Positions 20,122 to 32,179 of a DNA stretch of 64,000 nucleotides are shown in pieces. The stretch's first letter is position 1. Each line of letters begins with the position of its first letter. The notes beneath the pieces are model-generated. The model saw nothing but the letters and a program-made list of their open reading frames with translations. It did not search any database and had not been told where the DNA came from. Both the position numbers and the translations under genes were made by a program. This DNA comes from Rhinolophus ferrumequinum (Eukaryota > Chordata > Mammalia > Chiroptera > Rhinolophidae): contig NW_022680356.1 of assembly GCF_004115265.2 (NCBI RefSeq), positions 1 through 64,000 on the forward strand. The letters are read 5' to 3'.

Positions 20122-23100
20122 CTAGGAGGTAAAGGGGTAATGAGCCAGAGAGGCCCCTGGGGGGGAGTAGGGCCAGCTGTGGGATCTTGAAGAGACCATA
20201 GGAGGACGGGAAGCCTACAGGGGGACAGAGAGCCCTTCTACCTCGCTTCCTGGAGGCGGTGCTCTGTTGGACCAGCCCAGGTGAGAATTTGTGCAGAGTG
20301 AGTGGTTCTGGGGTCTTGAAGTTCCCCCTTCATGGTGGCTGAGGGGACAGGAAATTGGGCTGGAAAGCTCACCTTCAGCTGAAGGGACGGGTAGCTTTTG
20401 CTATTGTCCTCTTCACAGCAAAGACAAAGCTCTCCGTTAGAGACCGCCAAGAGAACCGGACTGCCCTTCTCCTCATAGGCTGAGCACAAGCGAGAGGCCA
20501 AGACAGAGAAGGTCTCTGGGAGAAGAGAGGAGGGGTCTGTCCTCAGAGTGGGCTTGCCGTCTGCCAGGGCCTAGGGCCCATCCCCTGCAGCCAAGCCCCA
20601 CAGTCCACAAACACCTCCCTCGGATCTGGTCACCACCACAGACTACCATTCCATTCCTAGTGCTCCCTGGGGCTCTGCTGGACTCGGAGGTGTCCTACAG
20701 ACTGAGCAGAGCCCCAGGGGAGGACCTTCCTCTGGGGACAGAAAGCAGCCAAGAAAGTCACCTGGGAGAATGTAGTGCTTGTTGGGCACGGCCATGAGGG
20801 TCCCGCAGTCCAGCACCACCACCTTCTGGTCCTGGTCATAGACGCTGAACTTCTCCGGGATGGTGGTGACCATTTCTAGATTAGAGTGTGACCAGATTCC
20901 AGCTTCACACTGGGAACGGACAGCTCGGTCCTTTCCGCCCTGGACAGCAGCCCACTGGAGGCTTCTGCCATCCAGGCTTCCTGCCTTGCTCCAGACCTGC
21001 TATGTAGCATGTATGTACACACATGGTGTCTGCTTTGGACACATGGGTACAAATCCAAGCTCTGCCATCTGGTGCTAGAGGACACAGGAGTCACCAACCT
21101 CTCCAAATCTCACTGTTGTCTGAGGTGGGGCTCAGAATTGGGGGTAATAACAGCAGCTGCCTCAGATGGATACTCATTAAAACGCTTGTATAGATGAATG
21201 ACACTTAGCAGGTGTCTGAGTTTGATAAGCGCTCCATACATGCTATCCATTCTTCTTCCAGTCTGTCCTACACTCTCCCCTGGGGCACTGTGCTCCCAGC
21301 AATGCCCAGCGTGGGACACATCCTGACACTGACTGTGCCAATGAAGGGACAGAGGAAGAGGGCTGACAGGTTCAGGCAGGATGCACCCAGGAGCCCAGCA
21401 CCGTGAAGGCCGCTGGCACGGGGTTGCGTCACAGCCACAGGGCTTGCGGCCAGTCCTGGAGAAATGCCTTGCAACCAACGGGCAGGACAGGCCACCCCAG
21501 TAGCCAGTGGCTTTCCAGGGCACGGCTCCCAGCAGCACCCTCAGGCCAGCCCTGCCCAGAGGTGGGGCCCTGCTCAAGAACCCTCACGCTGGGCCTAGAC
21601 TGGGCAGGTGGCCCGCCCCTCGGCTCGATGAAGGCTGGTGTGGGACAGCACAGTCTTGGGTGCTGTGACATGTCAGCTGTGGGAAGGCAGTAGCCACTGC
21701 ATTGAGTGAGCTGCCGTGTAATCAGTCATCTGTGGGCGGTAATCACACCTGGATGTGAAGCCAGAGGCCCCTCTCTCCTCCCGTGCAGGAAACACCCACC
21801 TCTGGCTGGACCCCTCCTGCCCCGGGCTGGAGGACTCTGCCTGGAATGCTGGCTCTCGGCCGCCTCCCCCAGCCCAGCCACTGGGCCCCTCGGGGCCACG
21901 GCACAGGTGTCAGTGCCCCCGTGTCATCCGCACAGTGCTGGGCGCTCCTGGGCACAGGGCCCTGTCTGACGTGCCCCATCCTCCTTGGCCACGGCCTAGC
22001 GTCACCGACAGTCGGTGTTTATGGACAGGATGAGTGGGTGAGACCCTAAATGAGTACAGTGACGTGGGGCCAGGTAGACTGTGAGCCTGGCTCACACTAG
22101 AATCTCTCAGGGGCTTTTCTGAGCCCCACCTCAGACATCTTGAGCTCACAGGACCCACGCAAGCTGATTCTGAACATGAAGCCAGATTGAGGCCGAGCCT
22201 TCCACCTTTGGAAACGTGACCACATCCCTGACTCTCCCTTTCTGATCAGCCCCAGTGCTGGCGATGCTACTGGTGTCAGGGCTCCTCCGAGCGGCATGGC
22301 CTGCGTCCCTGGTCCCCAGCCTCAGCTGCACACCTGACCTCCTGGTGAGTGAGGCCAAGACCACAGGTGCCTGTCCCACACCCCTGAAATTCTGATTCGG
22401 TGGTGCCGGTGACACCAGACCTGCCATATAAGTTGCATTTCTAGCACTAGCATTGCGCTTTTTATTCCTAAACGTTTCCTGCATCTGTCCTTTTACTTTT
22501 GCTTCACTCCTGTCACCCCCACCTGGGCCCCATCCTGTCCCACTGAGGCACGTGCGCATGCTGTTCACTAACCTCTCGCATTATTCCCCAAATCAATGTT
22601 AGTGCCAGTGGTTTGAACGTGCTGGTGGTCTCTCCCGTGGGGCAGCGGTCCTCACTTTCCTGTGCATCACAGCAGGCAGGGTGTGTGCTGCTGCCACCAG
22701 GTGGGGCACGTGCAAAGCAGGGCAGACACGTCCCAGGGATGGGGGCCTGCACGGCCCTGTGGGCAGCGTGTCTCCCCTGATGAGCAGAGCAAGGCACAAG
22801 GCTCACACGTGGCCTGCGGTGCTGCTGGGGCTCGGGCCTCCTGACTGCCCTGCGCCGGGCGTGGTGCCGGCAGCCATACCCTGACCTGGGCAGACAGCAC
22901 TCAGAGCGCCTCACACTCCAGAATCTGTCATTGCTGCCTGTGCACCTGGGGCTGGTGGCCACCCTCCTCCTCAGTTTCTGCACCGGGAGAGTAGTGATTA
23001 ATGTTTTCTCCTGAGGTTACTGTGAGAGGCACGTGCCGCCTGTGGGAAGGGTCCCAGCCCAGGGTGCCTGTGGCACTCAGGGGTCTGGGTCCCCACGCAC

Positions 23101-24687
23101 CCTGCTGCCAAGTTCCTGGTTGTCATAAACACTGTGGAGAGGGCCAGGTTGCCTGCAGCGGTCAGAAGAAGCTAGAAGTTCCCCAGGCTTAAAGCTTTAC
23201 TTACCCTGAGCCCCTCGGCAGGTCTGTGTGACCTTCTCTCTGTGCAGAGGCTGAGGCCCATCTTTCTCATCAGCCCCTGAGATTTGCTTCTACAAGGGGA
23301 AGCCTCGATCCCACCCCCAGCACCTGACATTCCCCAAGGGCTCAACCGACAGGCCGTACCTGCGTGTGCAGGGCTGAAGGAGGTGACACTTGGGCCTGGT
23401 TCCAGGGCGCCTCCGGCCGGGGCTGGAATCAGAGACAGTGAAGTCAGCACGTACAGTGGGTGACCCAGGGACTCAGGAGCCCCCGGGGCCGTTTAATGCC
23501 TCACTTCATTTTTGTGCATTTTCACAAACACCAAAGCAGACAGACATTAACAGTAACTTTTCTGGTTGAATATGACAGGGAATGGATACAAAATGAGGGA
23601 ACTCCAGTTCTGAGTGCAGAACTTCCTACAAACATGTGTGTCAACTTGGGTAGAGCCCCACGGCCTACAGCTGTGACAACGACCCGTGGGGGCGGGGGGA
23701 GGGGCCTGCCTGACAAGACAGCAAGTCGGAGAAATGCCGGAGGGACCCGGAGTGCACAGAGCACACGCAGCCCGTGGCCGAGGAGCCCCAGATGGGCTCC
23801 CAGTGCAGGTCCCAGCAGCGGGGCTCTGTGGCCATAGGGCACCGCTGTCGCACAGCCCTCCCTCACCATTGGAGCCCCATCCTCCCACATGTCCCCCAGC
23901 TCGGACAGTCCTGCTCCAGAGAAGCAGGGAGCTGATGGGGAGGCTGGGGAACCTGTGGGAGCAGGAGGAGGCCACCCCTCCCACATACCCAGCATCACGG
24001 GTCCAAGTTCCCGGGTACTGGAAAATGACATCATCTTGCTACTATGCCTGCCCCGTGTCCTCAGGGACAGAGTGACATGCTAGCCACCACGTAGCCCCTG
24101 TCCCAGGAGCAGGGCTGCTCCCAGGCCTCTCTGCTATTGCTCTTGGCGAGTCCACACTGTCCTGACTTTAGTCTAACTCTGATGGTCACGTGATGTGGCC
24201 TCTGGCATGTTCCAGGCCCCTCCCCTCACACTCGTGCATTAGACAGTCAGGTGGGTCAAAATCCTCCTCTTATTGTCCCCCTTGAGCCAACACCCAAGTC
24301 CTTCCTCCAGGGAGCACCCGGCAGGCCCCAGCTCTGCCGGCGGCCGAGTGACAGACCTGCATTTGCGGGGTTCAGAACCATCCCTGGTGAGGCAGGGCTT
24401 CATCCCCTAGTCTCTGGGCAGAGCTGATCCATTTACCTGCTGCCACTGGGTTCCTGTGACATCATCGTCTCCTCAACGGTCTATCGTCTAATTCAGCACC
24501 AGTTCTCGAGGCTCAGTCTGCGTGCCAGGTCCCCGGGAGGCACTCCACAGGGTCCTGCTTTGCGAGTTCCCTGAGACCCCAGGCGCATTTTCACAAGAAC
24601 CTCACCTTCTGAGCTACGCTGGGGTTCAGCTCTCTCGTGGCCTGCAGAGTCCATCTCCACCCCCGTGTTCTCCTCCAGAAAGGACAT
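19858..24687 (-). CDS. IL37: IL37 (interleukin-37), intact five-exon gene, 221 aa
   Basis: IL-37 is the anti-inflammatory IL-1-family cytokine; it acts outside the cell through IL18R1/SIGIRR and, in human, in the nucleus after caspase-1 processing. Five coding exons join with consistent phases: 24687-24606, 23422-23360, 20875-20762, 20515-20373 and 20121-19858, total 666 bp including stop, against 218 aa for human isoform b. Every junction has GT and AG. Diagnostic blocks are MSFLEENTGVEMDS, ALEPGPSV, KFSVYDQDQKVVVLD, EEKGSPVLLAVSNGELCL, YPSLQLK, FYRAMVGSWNTLESAAH. No signal peptide is seen, as usual for the family. Changes from human include Ala in place of the caspase-1 Asp20, Thr for Pro in the SAAHPGW motif, and a longer C-terminal tail (SPSKAFPPSVMK). 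Start chosen by alignment to human Met1. One arm of a large inverted repeat lies in intron 2. Confidence 0.92.
20373..20515 (-). CDS. IL37: IL37 coding exon 4
   Basis: Acceptor CTTCTCCCAG and donor AAG|GTGAGC bound 143 bp encoding TFSVLASRLCSAYEEKGSP, VLLAVSNGELCLCCEED and SYPSLQLK. The PSLQLK end at a phase-0 junction is the family-wide exon boundary. Confidence 0.92.
20762..20875 (-). CDS. IL37: IL37 coding exon 3
   Basis: Acceptor CTCTAATCTAG and donor CCCAG|GTGACT bound 114 bp encoding MVTTIPEKFSVYDQDQKVVV and LDCGTLMAVPNKHYILP, the first beta strands of the beta-trefoil. The match to human KKFSIHDQDHKVLVLDSG is close. Confidence 0.9.
21040..21245 (+). mobile_element. MIR SINE in IL37 intron 2
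   Basis: The order ACAAATCCAAGCTCTGCCAT, CAACCTCTCCAAATCTCAC, GGGGGTAATAACAGCAGCTG and GACACTTAGCAGGTG follows the MIR consensus. It is heavily diverged, as expected for this ancient family, and abuts one inverted-repeat arm. Confidence 0.7.
21253..21999. repeat. Inverted repeat arm A (in IL37 intron 2)
   Basis: The reverse complement of this 747-bp segment matches 27597-28347 along its full length, with roughly 30 differences by eye (about 95-97% identity) and a few small indels. Both arms are GC-rich and carry the same open frames in opposite orientation, which come from duplication and not from a gene that I recognise. The arm lies wholly between IL37 exons 2 and 3. Confidence 0.93.
23360..23422 (-). 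CDS. IL37: IL37 coding exon 2
   Basis: A 63-bp exon, the same size as the human one, between acceptor GATTCCAG and donor GTACGG. It encodes PAGGALEPGPSVTSFSPAHA, against human PAGSPLEPGPSLPTMNFVHT. This exon belongs to the propeptide-like N-terminus. Confidence 0.85.
24606..24687 (-). CDS. IL37: IL37 coding exon 1
   Basis: ATG at 24687-24685 opens MSFLEENTGVEMDSAGHER; the exon ends in GAA G before donor GTGAGG. Human has MSFVGENSGVKMGSEDWEKD here. The residue aligned with human Asp20 is Ala (HERA|E). Confidence 0.88.
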
Positions 24688-27290
24688 TTTCAGTGCGATG
24701 GAGCCTGGGATGGTGGGCAGGACCTGAGTGGACAGCAAAGACACTAGCCACGGCAATCTCTGACCCCAGGAGGTCTAGCTGGATGCCCTATGTGTCCCCA
24801 CTACCCTCTGATTGCCCTCTAAGGGCATGATATCCACAATTTGACTTGATGTTGTTTCTTAGCTGGCTGTATCCCCTGAACCCACAAAGCAACACTGCCT
24901 TTTCAGTTTGGAGTAAATCAGGGAACACAGAGAAGGCACAGAATGTGGCAGCCAGGGGACCTCAGAACAGAGGTATATGGCAAAAATGTAGATGCCCAAA
25001 TACGTGAGGATACTGGAAGTGCAGCTGGAGTACCTGCAGATGTTCTCGTGAGGTGCTTGGGGGGCCGCCTAAATCAAGAGAAATGCAGGTGGCATCCATC
25101 AGGGCTCAAAGCAGGCAGTGCGTGTGGCCGTCTGAGAGCCATATCTTCCCACCTAAGACACCAAGATCTCTTCCTGAAAACCAGTACTTTCCAGACTCTG
25201 AAGTCAGTCTGTTCAGCCTTCAGAGGACACGCTAGTGGTCCCAGGGTTTGCAGGCTCCCTAAGCTCAGTGTGCACCTGGCCCCGTGGCAAGGCCCTGCTT
25301 GTTGGAGGAGCCGTGCTAGGGGACAGCAGCTGGCTTCTGGGCTAAGTGGTGTCTGGTGGGTGTCAGAGCTAATAGTCCATGGAGGAGCTTCTAGTGGAGA
25401 CAGCAGGGTGAGCCAGTGCTGCTCTGCTTCCCCATCATGTCTGCTGGCCTCTTGAGCTGGGGGCAAGGACCACCTACCTGGGCCGGGTTCCCCACGGACT
25501 GCGGCTCTGTCTTGGGCACTGGAGCTTGGCTGGTCTCCTTCCCTCAGGATCTCTGACCTGAGGAGCCAGTCTCAGGCACATTTTGAGTAGTCAGTGTGGG
25601 CGTGCATAGGTATGTGCCACGGCCGCCTTCCCTCAGCCGATAATGACATCCTATCACCATTCATGGGCACAAATTCCTGAGGGAGTGGTTGTGCCACATC
25701 CATGCACTACATTTCAGGGCGCTCACGACAGACGGTGTGGCTGCCCATCCACCCAGACAGCAAAGGTGTGGGGAAGAGATGCAGCGGAAGGACAGGGAGA
25801 TGGGAGGCCCCTGTCCTCGCGGGCTCTTTCCCCCAGTCCCGGAGTTCAGGCAGGTACAGTCTCCACATCCAAGAGAAAAATGTCTACCTATCATCTTACC
25901 TCCTGGTGCACTCTGGAACGTCACTGACTCCTCCCTCTGCCTCTTCTTTAATGGGACACGCACAGCACCCCAGAGACCTTCCTTGACTAGGCCCATGGCG
26001 CATGTTTCCACTGGTGCTTCCTTGCAGCTTGCAGTGCATTTGTTCTCCTCTCCTCGTAAGTTTGGCTGCGCCTCACAATGCCCCAAAGAGCTGCTCATTC
26101 AGAGGAAAGTCCACACGGCCTAGTAAGATCATAGCTCCAGGCCACCACCAGCAGCAGCAGCCAGTCACCTGCCAGGCCTGGACTGAGCCCCTGACTTTCT
26201 GTCTCTAGCTCCCCAGTCCTCTGACACCCAGCTGGGACGTGCTATCCTCACTGCTTTCCAGAAAAAAGACACAGCATGTTTAGGGGTTTGGCCATCCAGC
26301 CCTGGTCACAAAGCTGGGCCCGGAAGCACAGGACTGTTACATGGGCCTGTCCGAGCACGTGGCGTCTCATCCTGCAGGCGTGTTGCACACACATGTACGC
26401 AGGACAGTGGTCAGCACCCTGGGCCCTAACACGCCTGTCCTTCTAGCAGTGCTCCTGCTGCTGCTGCTCAATACGTTTCATCAGTACGTTTGTGTGTCGT
26501 GTTTTGTTGCTGCCAAGTGTTATCCCTTTGCCAGTGGGGACAAAAATCCCTAACTTATCTGTTGAATTCCTAACAAGGAGAGATCTTCGGAAAACTTCTC
26601 CATAACCCTTTAGGAGGGGGAGAGCATGGAGGGAAAGACGACATAAAAACAGAGTCAAATGGTCACTAACTGCCTCCCAGGCAGGCGCGCTGTGTCCCTT
26701 CGGGCACTTCTGTCCTCAATAGTCAGGAGAGGCCAGGGGTGGTGGTGCCCTGTCTACTGGCTGTGACAGACTTGTAGAGACCAAACCCAGGGCTCCAGAC
26801 AGGGAGGGAGCCAAGAGGAGTCATCTGTGCAAGGGAGTGACGTACTGGGTGTGGAGTCGTCACTGCCAACTCGCCGAGGTCCCCCCACAGCCTCAATACA
26901 TTTGACGGCCCTTATGATTTGTGTTTCTGTTTATGGGAGGGTAGGAGGGGGACAAGGGCCAGCTAATCTGTGAGTCACACGTGTTCGGACCTTATCGACC
27001 TAAGCCCCAGTGTTGGACATTTCGCTTTTCGTTTTCCCGCTATTACCTGCAGTGTTGTACTAAACATGCTTGGACGTGAACCTTCACATGTTTCATTGAT
27101 TACATCCTTACAATAAAGTCCTAGGATGTCATTGCTGGGTCGAAACACGTACATATCTGATTTTATATACTCTTTTAAGATTTGCATCTTAACAGCAATT
27201 TTTAAGGAACCTAACTCATTAGATAATTTTTTCACTTATCTAACCGTTCATTACTGAGGCAATCCCCGTGCAGACTTCTTGAGAGGCTGT
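24688..27290. other. IL37 upstream region and presumed promoter
   Basis: This is the 5' flank of IL37 (minus strand). I saw no strong TATA box at a suitable distance and no non-coding exon that I can support. 26.99-27.24 kb resembles an antisense old LINE fragment (GATGTCATTGCTGGGTCG). A 170-codon plus-strand open frame at 24.94-25.46 kb shows no known motif. Confidence 0.4.
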
Positions 27291-27294
27291 ATTT

Positions 27295-27560
27295 TCCTGA
27301 GTGTATGTGTTTGGTGCATTTGTTTTCTGTGTGTATGGGTGTATATACGCCTGTGTGTGGATACTTTGAGTGCATGTATATTTTCTTGGCGTATGTGTTT
27401 TTATGTGTATGTTTGTTTGTTGTATTTGTGGTTACATATTATTGTGTGCCATGTGTTTTGTGGCTGTATGTATTTTGTGTATGTTATGTATTGTATGTGC
27501 GTGTTATGTTAGGTACGCTGTGCGTGTTTGTGTGTGCGTTGTGTGTGTGTGTTTGGGGGA
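27295..27560 (+). repeat. Degenerate TG-rich tract beside inverted-repeat arm B
   Basis: Roughly 265 bases dominated by TGTGT, TATGTG and GTGTAT on the plus strand, an impure (TG)n/(TATG)n microsatellite ending about 35 bp before arm B. Alternating purine-pyrimidine sequence of this kind is a known site of breakage and rearrangement. Confidence 0.7.
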
Positions 27561-27596
27561 GTGGACAGCCCTCCCGTCCTTGGTGTCTGCACAGCA

Positions 27597-28347
27597 CTAG
27601 GCCGTGGCCAAGGACGATGGGGCACGTCAGACAGGGCCCTGTGCCCAGGAGCGCCCAGCACTGTGCGGATGACACGGGGGCACTGACACCTGTGCTGTGG
27701 CCCCGAGGGGACATGCGGCTGGGCTGGGGGAGGCGGCCGAGAGCCAGCATTCCAGGCAGAGTCCTCCAGCCCGGGGCAGGGGGAGTCCAGCCAGAGGCGG
27801 GTGTTTCCTACACGGGAGGAGAGAGGGGCCTCTGGCTTCACATCCAGGTGTGATTACCGCCCACAGATGACTGATTACACAGCAGCTCACTCAATGCAGT
27901 GGCTACTGCCTTCCCACAGCTGACATGTCACAGCCGCCACCCACGACTGTGCTGTCCCACACCAGCCTCCATCGAGCCGAGGGGCGGGCCGCCTGCCCAG
28001 TCCAGGCCCAGCGCAAGGGTTCTTGAGCAGGGCCCTACCTCGGGGCAGGGCTGGCCTGAGGGTGCTGCTGGGAGCCGTGCCCTGGAAAGCCACTGGCTAC
28101 TGGGGTGGCCTGTCCTGCCCGTTGGTTGCAAGGCATTTCTCCAGGGCTGGCCGCAAGCTCTGTGGCTGTGACGCAACCCCGTGCCAGCGGCCTTCACGGT
28201 GCTGGGCTCCTGGGTGTATCCTGCCTGCACCTGTCAGCCCTCTTCCTCTGTCCCTTCATTGGCACAGTCAGTGTCAGGATGTGTCCCACGCTGGGCATTG
28301 CTGGGAGCACAGTGCCCCAGGGGAAGGTGAAGGACAGATGGGAAGAA
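27597..28347. repeat. Inverted repeat arm B (upstream of IL37)
   Basis: Full-length inverted partner of 21253-21999. Outside the matching ends (CTAGGCCGTGG at the left, GGAAGAA at the right) similarity stops abruptly. The arms enclose a 5.6-kb segment with IL37 exons 1-2 and the presumed promoter. Confidence 0.93.
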
Positions 28348-28374
28348 AGAGAACTACAATAATAACAAACAATT

Positions 28375-28610
28375 TAGTGATATTTTCCCCATGGTCCAGG
28401 CACCTTGCTAAACACTGTTCACCGAATGACTTTTTAAATCCTTGGAACAACCCTATTTGGTTGGCTCTGTTCCAAAGCTCATTTCATGGATGAGAAAACA
28501 GGTTGGGGGAATTTGGAAAGTGGCAGTAAGTCCACAACTAAAATGTGAGAGAGCTCAGATTGGAAACTAAGTCTGCCTAATTCCACAGCCCAGGCTCTGA
28601 GAAGATAGGT
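28375..28610 (-). mobile_element. MIR-like SINE, antisense
   Basis: TTTCATGGATGAGAAAACAG, then AAGTGGCAGTAAGTCC, and AAGTCTGCCTAATTCCAC follow the antisense order of a MIR-family core. Diverged; ends approximate. Confidence 0.55.
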
Positions 28611-31510
28611 CATTTGCCCCCCGTTAAATGCTCAGGACGACAGAAATCATGAGTCTGCTGGATCTGGGGCTGGAAAGGCTCAGTCCTCCATACTTGAGGT
28701 GACATCCTGCATTCCAGTCATACTGATCCCATGAAATCTAGTGTTTATGTCACGTAGCTCCGGTCCTGGGCAATAGGACCTTTCAAAGCCAGTCGGCAAA
28801 CAGCTGACAGAAGCTAGGTGACCACCTGCCTGTCCTGTTCTGGGGCAGCTTTGGTCCTTCCAGTGGGGCTCTGTCTCCTCCTTCTCCCTGCAGGGCAGCG
28901 AGTGCCTTCTCTGGGCCTTCAGAAGCCACAGGTGATGGGCAGCATGAGGAAATGCCAGAAACCATTAGGAATTGGGTGAACTGTTGGAAAGATTCCTAGG
29001 TCAGAGGGGAGCCCCTCTCAAAAGGCCAGAACTGAGAAGGGTCCAGACCTTCAGATAAGAGAGTGATCAGAGCCTTGGGCCAGCATGAGGCGTGGGAGGG
29101 CCTATGGGCCACGCCGAACCCCACAGCTGGAGGGCATGTCCCCAGTCAGGACATGACCTTTTTACTGACTTATTCCCCAGAGACAATGCTGCATTTAATC
29201 TCACATTTGGGCCTGTTCTGTGTGGAGAAAGGAAGTCTGTGGTCTTAGGAGGAGCCCCATCTCGACTGTGACAAGGACGAGGGACAAACCCAACACTCAC
29301 TGGAGCTGTAGGTGCTGATTCAGGAAACAGGTGTGTCCAGTGTCCCAGACCACTGTCCTCAGCCACACTCAAGCCAGCACGGAGGGGCATTCCCCATGGA
29401 AAAGCCTGTCCTTGCCTTTCCTTGCTTTCCTTCATCAGTCCAGAAGACTAGGAAGCAGATCTGGGGAGGACACCGCTGTGCAGATGACAACGCTCTCCTG
29501 GGCAGCCAGTCCCCAGGCCTGGCCCCAGCGGGGTGTGTAATGAGAACCCAGCTGAGTGTGATCTCTGTAGTCCAATGGGCAGAGAACTGCAGTTCGCCTC
29601 CTGCGTCCTGCGACACATGGAGTTTGTCATCTCTCAAGATTTGTCCAGGCAATAAGGCTCTCTCTCTCTCTAGAACCAGCCAGCCCAAGGGGCTGCACAG
29701 TGCGGATGCCCAGAGACGTTTGAGCACGGTGCCCAAGGGAGCAGGGGACACTGTGTCTGAGTGCTTGGCAGAAAAGGTGTGGGTGGGTCCCCCACACACA
29801 GCAACAGGGCCCAGCAGGTGTCAGGGGCACAGGACACGTACTTGGGGTTGAGCAGTGCCACGTCCAGCTGAGTGGCCCTCAGCAGGTGGCTGGAGCTTCA
29901 GAGGACCAGCACCTTCTAAGGGGCCACAGAGCTGGGTAGTGAGCGGGACAGAGTCCAGATGGGACAGAGTGAGAAAGCAGAGGGAATTCAGGGTTTGGAA
30001 GTCAGTGGAGAGAGGGCTGCCGTTCCATCATCAGTGCTAGTAACCAGCATATCGCTGCCCGCTTCTCACGTCAGCCTCGTTGCCCACCAGTGTCGTCGGT
30101 GAGCGCGTGACGTGTTCCCACAGGCGTTCCGCACAGCATCCCACACATGTCCAGGACGCGGAGGTGTGAGCCCCACTGAGCAGATGTTTATAGAAAATCT
30201 GTGTGTCTTTTTACCCCTGCAGGCGTGGATCCTGCCTGTTCTTTGTTTAAAAAGATAACAGCAATGACAATGAATGAGAATCCTCAGCCTCGTGCCCTGA
30301 GTTTCTGACTGAGCGGGTCTGGAATGAAGCCCAGAAATGTGTGTTTCTACAAAGGTCCCTGAGTTCTTCTGAGCAGCGATTTCAGAAACATCACCTCTTC
30401 CTAATTTGTTTTCTTTGGAAACGTAGTGACATGTGTGACACAGCTGAGAGCCATTGGGTGCTTGGCCCCCAGCGATAGCACTAACGGTGCCTCGTGCAGC
30501 CTCAAACACAGACCACGATCGGCACCCCACTGTGACGGAGACCGCGATGTGGTATAGCCGGGACGTGGAAGCACGGCCTCAGAGAGGCCCAGCATTCTCA
30601 GGGCTGCTAATGCATGCATTCACTCCATTTGTAGGGACTTATTTGCACAAGGCACTCTGCTGGGTGCTGGCAACAAAAATGGTGAACAACCGCAGACACA
30701 GCCCCTTGCCTTGTGAGAACTGCAGTCTGGTGGAAGACATAGACATCCACGACGGTTCCACCAAGCAACTTCAAGCAGCTCCTAGGACAACAGCTGCGTC
30801 AGAGACGGGCCAGCCTCCGGGGCTTGCATCAGGGCTGTGAGTGAGGGGTCAGGGAGGACCTCCTTGGGGATGTGACTGCTGAACTGAGACCTAAGGAGGA
30901 CATGCGGTTTAACTAGCCCAGGAGAGGAGTGGTAGCTCTGGGGGTCACAATCATTTCTGTTGTTGATGTTAGAATAAGCAACAGCAGAGTAAAAGCCGAG
31001 CAATGAGGACCCCATGGCGACCTGGTAGATCACCGTGTCCCGGACACCACATCTGTGAGCCTTGAGTCTTCATGCCCTCCCTCCACAGGAAAAGAAAAAG
31101 GCCACTGCCCAGAGGCAGAGAGTTCACGGCAGCCTCCTCCCTTCCTCTCTAATCCCATTCTCAGGCATCCAGAAAGTCAGGTTCCTGGCAACAAGTGAAA
31201 CAAATTGCTCATGAAAGACGATTTCAAGATAAAGCTTTGAGCGTGCATCAGGCATTCTATCACTCTGAACTCCGTCCCTGGAAATTGGACGTTTCAAGCT
31301 GACTTCTGATCCTTACATGGCCCAGAATATCCCCGAGCCCCTGTGTGCTCCCACACCCATCTCCACACCATTCTTATATGAGAAAAACAAAGCACATGAA
31401 GTTTATCTCATTCCTGCACTCATGCATCCATGAGCTGTGCTGGGCCTGAACACACCAAGGTAAGAGCTACGATGTGGGGGAACCGTGAGCTCTTCTCAAT
31501 ATTTCAAAAT
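28611..31510. other. IL37-IL1B intergenic region with old repeats
   Basis: No exon recognised. 30.27-30.39 kb resembles a MER5-type hAT element (GGAATGAAGCCCAGAAATGT). 30.63-30.90 kb resembles an old mammalian interspersed repeat (GGTCAGGGAGGACCTCCTTG ... GAACTGAGACCTAAGGAGGA) also present at 62.74-63.3 kb. A 179-codon open frame at 29.31-29.85 kb has no motif that I recognise. Confidence 0.4.
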
Positions 31511-31514
31511 TTGT

Positions 31515-31703
31515 TGATGGTGATGGTGATGTTGGTGATTGTGATGATGGTGATAGTGAGGCGGTGATGATGGTGATTAAGACGATGATGAAGATGAATA
31601 TGATGATGAAGATGGTGGTGATGATGGTGAAGATAATGAGGGTGATGATGAGATGATGGTGACGTTGATGATGGTGATGATGGTGATGGTGGTGACATTG
31701 ATG
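31515..31703 (-). repeat. Imperfect (GAT/GGT) trinucleotide microsatellite
   Basis: About 190 bases of GATGGTGAT-type triplets. Read on the minus strand, they give long runs of His, Ser and Ile codons in open frames, an artefact of the triplet period. Confidence 0.9.
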
Positions 31704-31825
31704 ACCTCCCATCCACAAGGATTCTGGCTCAACTGGTTTGGGGTGGCCTTCAGGCATCAGTGTTATTTCAAAGCTCCCCAGATGACTCTAATGTACAGCC
31801 AGGACTGACAACCACTTCTTTGATT
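31704..31825. mobile_element. MER5-like hAT-Charlie MITE fragment
   Basis: ATTTCAAAGCTCCCCAGATG followed by ACTCTAATGTACAGCCAGGA and ACAACCACT is the familiar end of MER5A/5B elements. Adjacent sequence to about 32100 (AAATTATCAAGGACCCCAAA) resembles another hAT-derived repeat. Confidence 0.6.
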
Positions 31826-32144
31826 TCAACAAACTCTTTGATTTCAGGACCCATTTATATGCATAAAATTATCAAGGACCCCAAAGAAGTTTGTTTGAAA
31901 ACAAACTTTTAAACACAAACACATATATACATATCTTTCCTTAGCCATCAGAGCAATGTCAACACCACATGTCACGTAGATCTGGAAAACTCCACTGACC
32001 ACTCAGAAAAGTAAAAATAAAAAAAGGAAAAAATGCATATAATGTATTGTTACGAAATACTTTTGACTTTGTGGACCTTCTGATGATGCCTTAGACTAAG
32101 TTTTCCACACCAAGGTATTGCCCTCTGTACCCTTTCCCCCAACA

Positions 32145-32175
32145 CTTCACACACACACATACACACACACACACG
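32145..32175. repeat. (CA)n microsatellite
   Basis: A short, slightly interrupted run of CA dinucleotides. Confidence 0.85.
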
Positions 32176-32179
32176 TTGT

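Noticed and set aside
27305-27853. 182-codon plus-strand open frame
   Set aside because: It starts in a TG-rich tract and runs into inverted-repeat arm B; the matching part exists in antisense at 21.74-21.98 kb because of the duplication. No known protein.
31467-31757. His- and Ser-rich open frames on the minus strand
   Set aside because: Translation of the GAT/GGT microsatellite.
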